NCBI GenBank assembly: GCA_964574985.1
Contig: CAZNPH010000018.1
Span: 18,204-82,203, forward strand
Direction: 5' to 3'
Length of the DNA stretch: 64,000 bases
From: CAZNPH01 sp964574985
Lineage (GTDB): Bacteria > Bacteroidota > Bacteroidia > Bacteroidales > SM23-62
The notes under the pieces are model-generated. The model was not told where the DNA came from, made no database searches, and saw nothing but the letters and a program-made list of their open reading frames with translations. The position numbers and the translations under genes were made by a program. Positions 9,373-16,605 of the stretch are shown here, in pieces. The first letter of the stretch is position 1. Each line of letters begins with the position of its first letter.

Positions 9373-9931
9373 GGAGCAGGCCTCCATCTGGGATGAGATG
9401 AAATTGTTGTGCACAGAAATATTTTCAACGCTGTTTGAGATCAACAATTTCAGGGATACCTGGAACGGGCCACATATGATACTTCTGGCCGTTCCAAGGG
9501 GAATGGAGATTACTTACTGGTCTGAAAAAATTGATAGTATTCATAAGTTTGGGACAGATCAAAAAGGGTTTTTCCTGGAAACGAACTTATTGCATGTTGA
9601 TAATATAAGGAAAATGAATGATGATTTCTGGCTCTTAATATGTGAATTGTCTCAGCTGGGCAAGCTTGATCTCTTTCAAGGCACGGTGGTACCTCCCAGA
9701 GAGATTCGTGAACATCCTTTTCTGCATAAGAAATCCAAAAATATTCTCTACAGCCTGATCCGGGGCTCGCTTGCCCTGGAAAGTTATTACGGTACCAATG
9801 AGGATTTTGGCTTCATCATCGTCAGGTGGACATATGATTCTTCATGGGATGAATTACTTGATAAAGGATGGCGGGTTCTCAGGAACCTGTACAGGATAAA
9901 TTATGAATTATGGAAAAAAAGAGTGAAGTAA
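9353..9931 (+). CDS. Unrecognised protein, 192 residues
   Basis: I do not recognise a family. The protein is aromatic-rich and mixed charge (EITYWSEKIDSIHKFG, FGFIIVRWTYDSSWDELL), with no signal peptide, membrane segment, cysteine pair or nucleotide-binding motif. The start at TTG 9353 overlaps the end of the SNF2 remnant; ATG 9398 is an alternative. Its position directly after the helicase remnant, in a zone of decayed genes, suggests it is the partner or downstream gene of that helicase. Composition and uninterrupted length support a real reading frame, but it may be non-functional like its neighbours. Confidence 0.45.
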   Translation: MLKVWDEEQASIWDEMKLLCTEIFSTLFEINNFRDTWNGPHMILLAVPRGMEITYWSEKIDSIHKFGTDQKGFFLETNLLHVDNIRKMNDDFWLLICELSQLGKLDLFQGTVVPPREIREHPFLHKKSKNILYSLIRGSLALESYYGTNEDFGFIIVRWTYDSSWDELLDKGWRVLRNLYRINYELWKKRVK

Positions 9932-9970
9932 CAGGGAACATTTGATTTGTTCAGCCACCTCTGTTCTTCA

Positions 9971-10171
9971 TTACTTTCCTGTAATAGCGATTCCTCTTCT
10001 TGAAAAGTTTTTTAAAAAATCAATCTGTTTATCCCGGTTATCATAAATAACCGGTGCTTTTCCCGAACGTTGGATCCTGCCAATATACTGGATCAGTTCT
10101 CCTTCGAAAACAAAAGGATATAAAAGAGAAAGGCATTCCAACGTATTAATATCCATTCCCTTTCCTTCCAA
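9971..10171 (-). pseudogene. DEAD/DEAH-type helicase C-terminal fragment
   Basis: About 66 codons are left. The stretch CLSLLYPFVFEGELIQYIGR followed by IQRSGKAPVIYDNRDKQID matches the end of superfamily 2 helicases of restriction/UvrB type, where the P-fkG.L-QY-GR-HR motif VI and the IYDY.D tail occur. A stop lies a few codons upstream of the TTG start and no motor motifs I-V are present, so this is a fragment. It sits between the unrecognised gene at 9353 and the AlbA_2 gene on the same strand. Confidence 0.65.
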
Positions 10172-10209
10172 TACCTAAATTGTACATCTTTTCGGCACAC
10201 CGTGGGTAG

Positions 10210-11667
10210 CTATTTTGGAATGATGTTCCAGTAACCCTTCTTAGAGGAACCCTTGCGTTCTAACACTGATTTTTCTTTTAGTTTCTTTATGTTTTTTTCA
10301 ATAGCAGTAGTACTAATACCAATTGATTTTGCCATTTCAGTTATGCTAGCAGCCGGATTATTCCAAATAATCTCAAGGATTTTCCACTCACTTTCACCCA
10401 ACCGATCACCCAACCGATCACCCAACCGATCACCCAAATTCTTTCTAAACTCGTTCCAATCGGGTGCTTCAGTTACTTTCTCTGTTCGCAACGGTATAAT
10501 CGTTTTGAAAATATCACCTTCAATAAATTCAGGTATTGTCCCTGGACTGTATATGCTACAAAACTTGAATGTATTACGTACACCAGAACCTAATTCGTCA
10601 ACACGTCCAATTTCCTTGAAAAACCTGGCAATTACTGGATTTTTGGGATACGGTGAAAAATTGACAGGATCTATAGCACCTGATCCATGTGGACGATTCC
10701 AATTCTCTGTATAAACTCTATCTTTCTCAATAATCATTTTTGCTGGAAAAGCATTGCTGTACTCTCTATGGATGAGCAGATTACTTATGATCTCTCTGAA
10801 AAGTCTGTCCCTTAGGCTTATACGGTATGTATTTTCCTGATAGAATTTATCCGGTAGGTGTTTCTGGATAAAAGCAATTAGCCGGTCATAACTTTCAACT
10901 AAATTGGTTCGGATATCATCCCTGTCATCATATCGATCCAGATTCTCTATCCGGAGAATTGTATCAGTTTTATGATGAGGTAAAGCAGCTAAAATTGTTT
11001 CATCTTTGGCTAATAGTAATATGCCTGCTAATGTGTATCCTTCTTTACCGGTGACTAGATCCTTCTTGTAGAGACCAGAATATCGAAGTATCTGGTCATT
11101 TGACATTTCTAACCACGGATGTTGTGTATCGCGGTTGCCAACAACAGTGCGTAACCGTTTGAATAATTTCTGTTTAAAATCAGCAAGTTTAACAAATGGG
11201 AAAACTTTATTCTCGGAATATGTGTTTTGTTTTCGTATGAACAGTTGGGTTACTTGATCATTATGCTTGGTAATATTTAAATCCCCATCCTGATTCCTGT
11301 CAAATATTTTACCATTTGTGTTATGAACCTGGGAACTCTCAGGGACATAAACATAAATAACTCTTTTCCCTTCATAATCGATTAGCTGTGGAGATAAATA
11401 AAATGGAGGATTGAGTTTTTGTGGATTGTTGGCACTGGTAACGATGTTATTGATGAGATCCTGAATTCTATCTTCGAGGATACCTTCAACAGTTCCATTA
11501 TTTTTCACTCCCAAAAGTAAATGACCCCCTTGTCTGTTCAGGAAAGCACAGATTGATTCGAAGGTATCTTTGTTTAGCTCAAATCGAGAAGTTTTGAACT
11601 CAATTTCAATACCTTCACCTTTTTTAAGTAGTTCCTTAATCTTTTCGGAATTCATATCATTGATCAA
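10210..11667 (-). CDS. AlbA_2 (Schlafen-type) ATP/nucleic-acid-binding regulator
   Basis: A full-length 485-residue protein. The N-terminus (residues of about 5-140) has the AlbA_2 signature: EGIEIEFKTS, followed by ICAFLNRQGGHLLLGVKNNG and EGILEDRIQDLINNIVTSAN. The middle and C-terminal parts contain the HATPase-like RNA-binding region (REIISNLLIHREYSNAFPAKMIIEKDRV, NPVIARFFKEIGRVDELGSG). A winged helix follows (ITEMAKSIGISTTAIEKNIKKL, about 440-475). The linker carries a repeated GDRL motif encoded by 12-bp tandem repeats. Such proteins are often annotated as transcriptional regulators and are frequent in accessory and defence regions. No operon partner is seen. The gene is intact, unlike its surroundings, so it may still be selected. 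Confidence 0.8.
   Translation of the reverse strand: MINDMNSEKIKELLKKGEGIEIEFKTSRFELNKDTFESICAFLNRQGGHLLLGVKNNGTVEGILEDRIQDLINNIVTSANNPQKLNPPFYLSPQLIDYEGKRVIYVYVPESSQVHNTNGKIFDRNQDGDLNITKHNDQVTQLFIRKQNTYSENKVFPFVKLADFKQKLFKRLRTVVGNRDTQHPWLEMSNDQILRYSGLYKKDLVTGKEGYTLAGILLLAKDETILAALPHHKTDTILRIENLDRYDDRDDIRTNLVESYDRLIAFIQKHLPDKFYQENTYRISLRDRLFREIISNLLIHREYSNAFPAKMIIEKDRVYTENWNRPHGSGAIDPVNFSPYPKNPVIARFFKEIGRVDELGSGVRNTFKFCSIYSPGTIPEFIEGDIFKTIIPLRTEKVTEAPDWNEFRKNLGDRLGDRLGDRLGESEWKILEIIWNNPAASITEMAKSIGISTTAIEKNIKKLKEKSVLERKGSSKKGYWNIIPK
10394..10437. repeat. 12-bp in-frame tandem repeat (GDRL linker)
   Basis: Three full copies and a partial copy of TCACCCAACCGA run from 10394 to 10437. On the minus strand they encode the LGDRLGDRLGDRLG linker of the AlbA_2 protein, just before its winged helix. 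The unit is a multiple of three, so copy-number change would alter linker length without shifting frame. Confidence 0.9.
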
Positions 11668-11727
11668 ACTTAGTATTTATAAAGATAAAAATCAGGTTTT
11701 ACTTTGAACAGTGATTCAATGATTTTA

Positions 11728-11762
11728 GGACCTCATGATGAAGAATCATATGCTCAACCATT
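11728..11762 (-). pseudogene. tRNA fragment (anticodon and D-arm region of the CAU tRNA)
   Basis: The segment GGACCTCATGATGAAGAATC and onward (ATATGCTCAACCAT) is nearly identical to 12086-12121 of the intact tRNA, but with changes in the anticodon loop and no matching T-arm or acceptor. It lies about 350 bp from the intact gene in the same orientation. No functional tRNA can form. Confidence 0.6.
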
Positions 11763-11794
11763 TTAAATATTTGATCTTCAAAATACTATAAATG

Positions 11795-11833
11795 AAAAAT
11801 CCTTTTCCAAATGGATACAGAGAAGGATTTTTT
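11795..11833. terminator. Hairpin, terminator-like
   Basis: AAAAATCCTT at 11795-11804 and AAGGATTTTT at 11824-11833 are perfect inverted arms around a 19-base loop, with A and T runs on the outside, so it could act in either direction. It lies downstream, on the minus strand, of the tRNA 3'-end fragment at 11868. That mirrors the layout of the intact tRNA and its terminator. Confidence 0.5.
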
Positions 11834-11867
11834 GGGATTTGAAATCAAGCTAAATAACTGATTATCA

Positions 11868-11886
11868 GTAGCGAGACCGGGAATTG
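11868..11886 (-). pseudogene. tRNA fragment (3' acceptor and T-arm end)
   Basis: GTAGCGAGACCGGGAATTG matches 12060-12078 of the intact tRNA at 18 of 19 positions and then diverges abruptly. It corresponds to the tRNA 3' end, the part normally duplicated when an element integrates at a tRNA gene, so it is a candidate att-like scar or recombination remnant. Confidence 0.55.
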
Positions 11887-11932
11887 CTCATCCGCTTACC
11901 AGCGGATTCGCGAGTCCTCGCAGAGAAGCCTT

Positions 11933-12061
11933 ACAAGGAAAAAGCCTTTGTTCACTTCGCTCACTATAAGTCTTTTTTATAACATGCCCTTTCAAGCAAG
12001 CTTGAGGGCATGCCATAAAAAAGCCTTATCCGCCAGTGGCCGGAAAAGGCTTTTTCCTTGT
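11933..12061. repeat. Nested inverted-repeat element beside the tRNA
   Basis: Perfect 16-bp ends (ACAAGGAAAAAGCCTT at 11933-11948 and its reverse complement at 12046-12061) enclose a second, nearly continuous hairpin with arms at 11973-11997 and 12000-12022. The right end touches the tRNA 3' terminus. The whole could fold as a long structured RNA or be a small mobile hairpin (MITE- or REP-like). No reading frame is visible. Together with the flanking fragments it fills the otherwise gene-free stretch 11668-12060. Confidence 0.6.
12018..12055 (-). terminator. Intrinsic terminator of the tRNA gene
   Basis: On the minus strand, five bases after the tRNA 3' end, AAAAAGCCTT pairs with AAGGCTTTTT around an inner GCCAGTGGC hairpin, and the downstream arm ends in a T-run. 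This is a good rho-independent terminator. Confidence 0.7.
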
Positions 12062-12134
12062 AGCGAGGCCGGGAATTGAACCCGGGACCTCATGATTATG
12101 AATCATGCGCTCTAACCATCTGAGCTACCTCGCC
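12061..12134 (-). tRNA. tRNA with CAU anticodon (probably tRNA-Met, elongator)
   Basis: The minus strand folds as a standard cloverleaf of 74 nt. The acceptor is GGCGAGG/CCTCGCT with a G-T pair at the end, the D-arm is GCTC...GAGC, the anticodon stem is CATGA/TCATG with loop TTCATAA, and the T-arm is CCGGG-TTCAATT-CCCGG, with discriminator A. The anticodon is CAU. The initiator would need three G-C pairs in the anticodon stem, which are absent, so it is elongator Met; a lysidine-modified Ile-CAU tRNA cannot be excluded. CCA is not encoded. Confidence 0.9.
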
Positions 12135-12211
12135 GTTCGTATTGCTGCCCCGGCGTTCGTATTGCTACCCCGCCGTTCGTATTGCTATCCCGGCGTTCGT
12201 ATTGCTACCCT
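12132..12211. repeat. Four 20-bp tandem repeats at the tRNA 5' end
   Basis: Four contiguous 20-bp units (type GCCGTTCGTATTGCTACCCC) run from 12132 to 12211 with one to three differences each. Read on the minus strand, each unit begins GGCGGGGTAGC, very close to the first 11 bases of the tRNA (GGCGAGGTAGC). The units look like serial duplications of the tRNA 5' edge plus a 9-base tail, and they occupy the promoter-proximal side of the gene. There are no spacers. Confidence 0.85.
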
Positions 12212-12314
12212 TACGTTGATGGGGGCGATGCAAGCGGATGCAAATATAAAATTAAAATATCAACGATAAAAATGCGGACGGTTATATCCCGGATGAGGAA
12301 AGCGGGAATGTTTT

Positions 12315-12659
12315 TCAGGTATCCGGTTTATCCTTTTTTTTCTGGTCCTTGTCTTTTTTCCTGTCTCTGAGCAGTTCTTCGCGGATCATGGTGTGTCCGC
12401 ATTCCGGGCATTTGAATTCGGTACATTTGGTTCCTCTTTCATGGGGTATCCTCGCTCCGCATTTTGCGCAAACACAATAGCCTCCGGGACCATATGCCCC
12501 GCCTTTGTTCAGTCCGCGGCCCATACCGCGACCGCTGCCGCCGCCCATTTCGCGACCGCCGCCCATTCCGCGGCCGCCTCCCATTCCGCGGCCGCCTCCA
12601 CCGCCACGGCCACCTCCGCCGCCGCCCTGGTTTTTGAAGATTCTTCCTGAATTGTTCAT
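12315..12659 (-). CDS. Glycine-rich zinc-ribbon protein
   Basis: A 114-residue protein. Residues of about 12-55 are almost only Gly, Arg and Met in GGGRGMGGG-type repeats. Residues of about 62-95 hold four cysteines in two pairs (CAKCG near 64 and CPECGH near 84), a small zinc or Fe-S ribbon, with one more cysteine (CVC) adjacent. A lysine-rich tail ends the protein. It is the last gene of the Hdr-like operon, 16 bp after the HTH gene. Small Gly/Met-rich cysteine proteins often accompany Fe-S and redox operons in anaerobes; a metal- or RNA-binding accessory role is an inference. The plus-strand proline-rich frame over the same bases is a shadow. Confidence 0.7.
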   Translation of the reverse strand: MNNSGRIFKNQGGGGGGRGGGGGRGMGGGRGMGGGREMGGGSGRGMGRGLNKGGAYGPGGYCVCAKCGARIPHERGTKCTEFKCPECGHTMIREELLRDRKKDKDQKKKDKPDT

Positions 12660-12675
12660 TTTTCCGGATTTTGGA

Positions 12676-12948
12676 TTATTTCTCAGCCTTTAATTTATAA
12701 AAAAAATATTCATCCATGTCATCAATCCGGTCAACTTCTATTTCACCGTATTTTCTCAGTGTCATCAGGTGGTAGGTGACTACACCGGCCGGGAGTCCTG
12801 TTTCTTTGGCTATCCGGGGAATGGTGCGGGGTTCGGATTTGAGTGCTTTGGTGATCAGTTTTTTTATTCTGACGTCCTCCTTGCGGCTTTTTTTTAATTC
12901 CCCGGGGACGGTTCGTTTTTGTTTTATATGATCAATGGTTTTTTTCAT
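12676..12948 (-). CDS. Small winged-helix DNA-binding protein
   Basis: The protein has 90 residues. A basic N-terminus leads into a helix-turn-helix: RTIPRIAKETGLPAGVVTYH, then LMTLRKYGEIEVDRIDD and a short aromatic tail (EYFFYKLKAEK), as in ArsR/MarR-like or PadR-like winged helices. It has no sensor cysteines. It lies 11 bp downstream of the large HdrA-like gene in the same operon, so it could regulate the operon or a related regulon. The ligand is unknown. Confidence 0.7.
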   Translation of the reverse strand: MKKTIDHIKQKRTVPGELKKSRKEDVRIKKLITKALKSEPRTIPRIAKETGLPAGVVTYHLMTLRKYGEIEVDRIDDMDEYFFYKLKAEK

Positions 12949-12959
12949 GGTCTTTTATT

Positions 12960-14894
12960 TTATTCTGCCATGGCCGCGATCGTGCTTTCCATTTCCTTGT
13001 CGGTGTAACCGACCAGGTCAATCGCATTTTCAGGACAGACAGGAAGGCACATACCGCATCCCTTGCAGACGGGTTCATTTACCTCGGCGATCTGTTTTCC
13101 TTTAAATTCTGTTTTCCTTATGGCGTCGTACGGGCAGATCTCCAGGCATTTCCCGCACCATTCACAACGGTCTTTGTGGATCCTGGCCAGTGTGGGTTCA
13201 AGTTCTATCATTCCACTGGCCAATAGGGAACTTACTTTTGAGGCTGCCGACAGGGATGAATTCACGGATTCGGATGTATTTTTAGGACCCTGGCAGGTGC
13301 CGGCGATGTAAACTCCGTCGATCACGGTTTCCACCGGCCTTAGCTTGGGATGGATCTCATTGTAGAACTTGTCGCGGCCGATGGGGACTTTCAAAAGTTT
13401 CGCCAGTGCCTCGTTTTTGCGGGGAACCATGCCGGTTACGAGCACGACCAGGTCTGCATCCACTTCGACTTCCATGTTTTCCGTAAGCACATCCTTGACC
13501 TTCACCACGGTTTGGTCCCCTTTTCTTTCCACAATGGCAGCATGCTCCTCGAATGTCTGCAGAAAAAGGTCCCCGTTGTTCATGCTGTCCTGGTATATGG
13601 TTTCCTGTTTTCCATAGGTCCTGATACCACGGGTAAAATGAAAATTACGGATCCCGGGGAATTTTTCCCTGGCCAGGATGGCCGTATGCATGGCGGCGGT
13701 ACAGCAATACCGGGAGCAGTATTTATTTTCACCTTCTGCCTGGCGTGATCCCACACAATAAATGTACGTTATGTTTTTAATGGTTTTGTTGCCGAAGACC
13801 AGTTCTTTCCGGTTCATATCAATTAGTCTTCTGAACTGTTGTAGGGTGACCACATTGCCGATCTCTCTGTACCCGTATTCACCTTTGCCCGGTTCGTAGG
13901 GATCAAATCCTGTGGTGAGCAGTATGGCTCCGGCATTCAGTTTGACCGTTTTTGCCTTCTGCTGAAGATCGATCTTGTCCCACACCTTTGTACATTCGTT
14001 GCAGTGGTTGCAGTTGGCATCATCGATGACAACTGTTTCAGGGAATTGCCCCGGATGGTTCCGGTATATGGCTTTTCTTTTGGTCAGATTGAAATTGAAG
14101 GGATCGTCCACTTCAACGGGGCAGATGTCAATGGCTTTTTGCAGGTCCGGATCATCCGGATTCCCGTCTTCTTTGATGTATCCGGGGGTTAAACGGACCT
14201 CGATCTCGAAATTGCCCACAAATCCTTTTTTTTCGGTGATCTCCGCACCCGTATAAAGGGTGATGTTCTTGTTTTCTGTAATTTCCTGGTAGAGTTTGTC
14301 AATGATATCCCCTGCGTTTTCGTCGGCAGGAAACAGTTTGTTCCACTGGGGGATCCTTCCTCCAACAAAATGGTTCTTTTCAATCAGGTGTACTTCCGTC
14401 CCCATGCGGGCCAGGGCGAGGGCTGCACGCATTCCTGCAATTCCCGCTCCCAGAATAGCCACCGAATTGCCGGCTTCGATCCTCACCTCTTCGAGTGCTT
14501 CGGAGTGGCGGGCCCGTTCAATGCCTCCTTTGACCAGTGATATGGCCTTTTCGGTTGCCTGTTCCGGTGCGTCGGAATGTGCCCAGGAACATTGCTCCCT
14601 GATGTTAACCTGTACATAATTATATGGGTTCAGCCCCGCCCGCAATGCAACGTTCCTGAATGTATGCAGGTGGAGTTTGGGAGAGCATGAAGCGACCACC
14701 AGGGCGTCCAGCTCATTCTCCCGTATGTCCTTTACCATTTCTTCCTGCACGGAATCGGCACATGCAAACATGGTAGTTTTGGCAAATGCGACACCATCCT
14801 CATTTTTTACGGCTTCATTCACCCGGTCTACATCCACATAATCGGAAATATTGGATCCGCACTGGCATATGTATACCCCGACCTTATTTCTCAT
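12960..14894 (-). CDS. HdrA-like iron-sulfur flavoprotein (large)
   Basis: A 644-residue relative of heterodisulfide reductase subunit A and QmoA/QmoB. The N-terminal domain (1-135) has GVYICQCGSNISDYVDVDRV, VVASCSPKLHLHTFR and VNIREQCSWAH. It is followed by an FAD-binding Rossmann motif (AILGAGIAGMRAALALARMG, 146-165). Two C-terminal ferredoxin clusters are intact (CEWCGKCLEICP from about 577, CKGCGMCLPVCP from about 610). A middle ferredoxin-like motif (CNHCNEC, Cys295/298/301) lacks its fourth cysteine (Trp at 305). HdrA proteins move electrons between flavin and Fe-S centres, often by flavin-based bifurcation. Its start overlaps the end of the upstream HdrA-like gene by 11 bp, indicating tight coupling. 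There is no HdrB or HdrC nearby, so the final acceptor is unclear. Confidence 0.85.
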   Translation of the reverse strand: MRNKVGVYICQCGSNISDYVDVDRVNEAVKNEDGVAFAKTTMFACADSVQEEMVKDIRENELDALVVASCSPKLHLHTFRNVALRAGLNPYNYVQVNIREQCSWAHSDAPEQATEKAISLVKGGIERARHSEALEEVRIEAGNSVAILGAGIAGMRAALALARMGTEVHLIEKNHFVGGRIPQWNKLFPADENAGDIIDKLYQEITENKNITLYTGAEITEKKGFVGNFEIEVRLTPGYIKEDGNPDDPDLQKAIDICPVEVDDPFNFNLTKRKAIYRNHPGQFPETVVIDDANCNHCNECTKVWDKIDLQQKAKTVKLNAGAILLTTGFDPYEPGKGEYGYREIGNVVTLQQFRRLIDMNRKELVFGNKTIKNITYIYCVGSRQAEGENKYCSRYCCTAAMHTAILAREKFPGIRNFHFTRGIRTYGKQETIYQDSMNNGDLFLQTFEEHAAIVERKGDQTVVKVKDVLTENMEVEVDADLVVLVTGMVPRKNEALAKLLKVPIGRDKFYNEIHPKLRPVETVIDGVYIAGTCQGPKNTSESVNSSLSAASKVSSLLASGMIELEPTLARIHKDRCEWCGKCLEICPYDAIRKTEFKGKQIAEVNEPVCKGCGMCLPVCPENAIDLVGYTDKEMESTIAAMAE

Positions 14895-16185
14895 GGTTTC
14901 CGTTGTTTATGTAACTGAGTGCTTCTGCAGAGGCGGCGCCGGCCGATAAAATGGAATCGGGTATATCCATGGGGCCCGCTGCGGTCCCGGCCACAAAAAC
15001 TCCTTTCATGCTGGTGGTGGCCGGACTGGATAATTCATTGGTCTGTCCGACATAGCCGAACGGATCCTGTTGAACTCCATCCGTTTTGAACATGTGTGAA
15101 AAATCATCATTGGACAGGATACCGACCGACAATACCACCAGGTCGTGTTCGGTTTCTTTCAGCAAGCCGTTTCCGATGTCTTCGTACCTGAGGATCAGAT
15201 TGCCGTTTTCCTTTTCTGTGATCCTGGCAACTTTCCCCTTGACGAATTCCACGCCCATCCCTTTTGACTGCTGGTAGAATTCCTCGAATCCTTTGCCGAA
15301 AGCACGGATGTTGATATAGTATATGGTGATGTCGGCCATGGGCAGGGCACCCATCAGAAGCTGGGCCTGTTTGATGGAATACATGCAGCAAACCTGGGAA
15401 CAGATCGGGTTGCCTATGGTTTCATCACGGGATCCCGTGCACAAAATATAGGCAATATTGTCGGGCATTTTGCCGTCTCCGGGCCGCAATACAGTGTTGA
15501 AGGGGCGGGTGGGTACAAGTTGGCGTTCCATCTGCATGGAGGTGACCACATTCCTGTATTCCCCGAAACCGTACCTGGGCATTTTCACCGGATCAAAAAG
15601 CCGGTAGCCGGTGGCAATGATGATCGATTTTGCTTTTACCGTGGTCCTTTTTTCTTCCTGGGTGAAATCGATGGCATCTGCCGGACAGACTTTTTCACAT
15701 ATTCCGCAAAGGATGCAGTGATCGATATCGATGGCGGCGATGCGCGGACTGGCGACGCTGAACGGGATATAGGCGGCTTTTCTGCCCACCAGGTCCCACT
15801 GGTACTGGTCTTTTACCACCACCGGGCATTTGTCTTCGCAAATCTGGCAACCGGTGCAATCCCCGGTTACATACCTGGGATGCTCTTCCAGGGTAAAGCT
15901 GAAACCGTTGCCGGATTCTTTTTCAATATCCCGGACCTCACTGTTGGTATAGATGGTGATGTTCGGATTACGGACCGTTTCGGATACTTTCGGGGTGGTA
16001 ATGCAGGCGGCACAATCCAGCGTGGGAAACACCTTGCTGAGATGGATCATTTTTCCCCCGATGGAAAGGTCCTTTTCTACCAGGATGACCTTTTGCCCTG
16101 AATTGGCCAGATTGAGGGCCGCTTCTTCACCTGCGATTCCCCCGCCGATAACCAGTACGTCATAAGCCGGTGCAGATTTTCCCAT
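14884..16185 (-). CDS. HdrA-like iron-sulfur flavoprotein (short)
   Basis: A 433-residue HdrA/QmoA-type protein without the N-terminal HdrA domain. It starts with an FAD Rossmann motif (VLVIGGGIAGEEAALNLANS, 10-29), then HLSKVFPTLDCAACITTPK, the segment with conserved Fe-S cysteines in HdrA. Two complete 4Fe-4S motifs follow (CTGCQICEDKCP at 110-121, CILCGICEKVCP at 157-168). The C-terminal half carries the second flavin-binding region (GVFVAGTAAGPMDIPDSILS). With the neighbouring large HdrA it probably forms a heteromeric flavin/Fe-S electron-transfer module. It is one base from the MvhD-like gene and overlaps the next gene. No CoB/CoM chemistry is implied in this organism. Confidence 0.85.
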   Translation of the reverse strand: MGKSAPAYDVLVIGGGIAGEEAALNLANSGQKVILVEKDLSIGGKMIHLSKVFPTLDCAACITTPKVSETVRNPNITIYTNSEVRDIEKESGNGFSFTLEEHPRYVTGDCTGCQICEDKCPVVVKDQYQWDLVGRKAAYIPFSVASPRIAAIDIDHCILCGICEKVCPADAIDFTQEEKRTTVKAKSIIIATGYRLFDPVKMPRYGFGEYRNVVTSMQMERQLVPTRPFNTVLRPGDGKMPDNIAYILCTGSRDETIGNPICSQVCCMYSIKQAQLLMGALPMADITIYYINIRAFGKGFEEFYQQSKGMGVEFVKGKVARITEKENGNLILRYEDIGNGLLKETEHDLVVLSVGILSNDDFSHMFKTDGVQQDPFGYVGQTNELSSPATTSMKGVFVAGTAAGPMDIPDSILSAGAASAEALSYINNGNHEK

Positions 16186-16186
16186 C

Positions 16187-16597
16187 TTATTTTTCTTGGT
16201 TTTTTGAAAAATATTCAGCGAATGATTTCATTTGCCTGACGAAGGATTCTGCGCATACCGAGCAAATGGCTGCCATTTTGAGCCTTTCAGGTTTGATCCC
16301 TTTTTCTTCCATCAGCTTATGGGTTTGTTTGACCACCTGTGCCGTGTTTTCTGTACAGGATTCGCTGAACGGACAATCTGTGCCGTCGGCAGCGATGAAC
16401 ACTCCGTCGAAACCCTTTTTGAATGCATACAGGATCCACGTGGGCTTGATCCCTGATGAACATGGGACACTGATGGTTTCGACCGTTGGCGGATAATGCA
16501 TTTTCAGCAATCCGGCCAGATCGATGGCAGGATCTGAAATTTTTTCCGTTGAAAAAACAAGAATCCTGGGAGCATCCTTGCCTTTTTTGCTCTCCAT
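16187..16597 (-). CDS. MvhD/FlpD-family iron-sulfur electron carrier
   Basis: A 136-residue protein with the MvhD/FlpD fold and five conserved cysteines (46, 75, 81, 112, 115) in the motifs VPCSSGIKPTWILYAF, ADGTDCPFSESCTE and AAICSVCAESF, known to hold a 2Fe-2S cluster in this family. MvhD normally links a hydrogenase or formate dehydrogenase to HdrA. Here no hydrogenase is adjacent, so it may connect the HdrA pair to a soluble donor such as ferredoxin or NADH enzymes. It lies 8 bp after the TusA gene and 1 bp before the short HdrA gene. Confidence 0.85.
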   Translation of the reverse strand: MESKKGKDAPRILVFSTEKISDPAIDLAGLLKMHYPPTVETISVPCSSGIKPTWILYAFKKGFDGVFIAADGTDCPFSESCTENTAQVVKQTHKLMEEKGIKPERLKMAAICSVCAESFVRQMKSFAEYFSKNQEK

Positions 16598-16605
16598 TCC
16601 CGGCG

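Noticed and set aside
7460..12134. Active mobile element or prophage
   Set aside because: No integrase, transposase or phage structural gene; only remnants and tRNA fragments are seen.
12132..12211. CRISPR array
   Set aside because: The 20-bp units are contiguous with no spacers and no cas genes nearby.
12505..12693. Proline-rich plus-strand frame
   Set aside because: It is the antisense of the glycine-rich repeats of the zinc-ribbon protein.
12960..16185. Methanogenic heterodisulfide reductase or sulfate-reduction Qmo complex
   Set aside because: No HdrB, HdrC, Dsr, Apr or coenzyme B/M genes in the window, and the gene context is bacterial and Bacteroidota-like.
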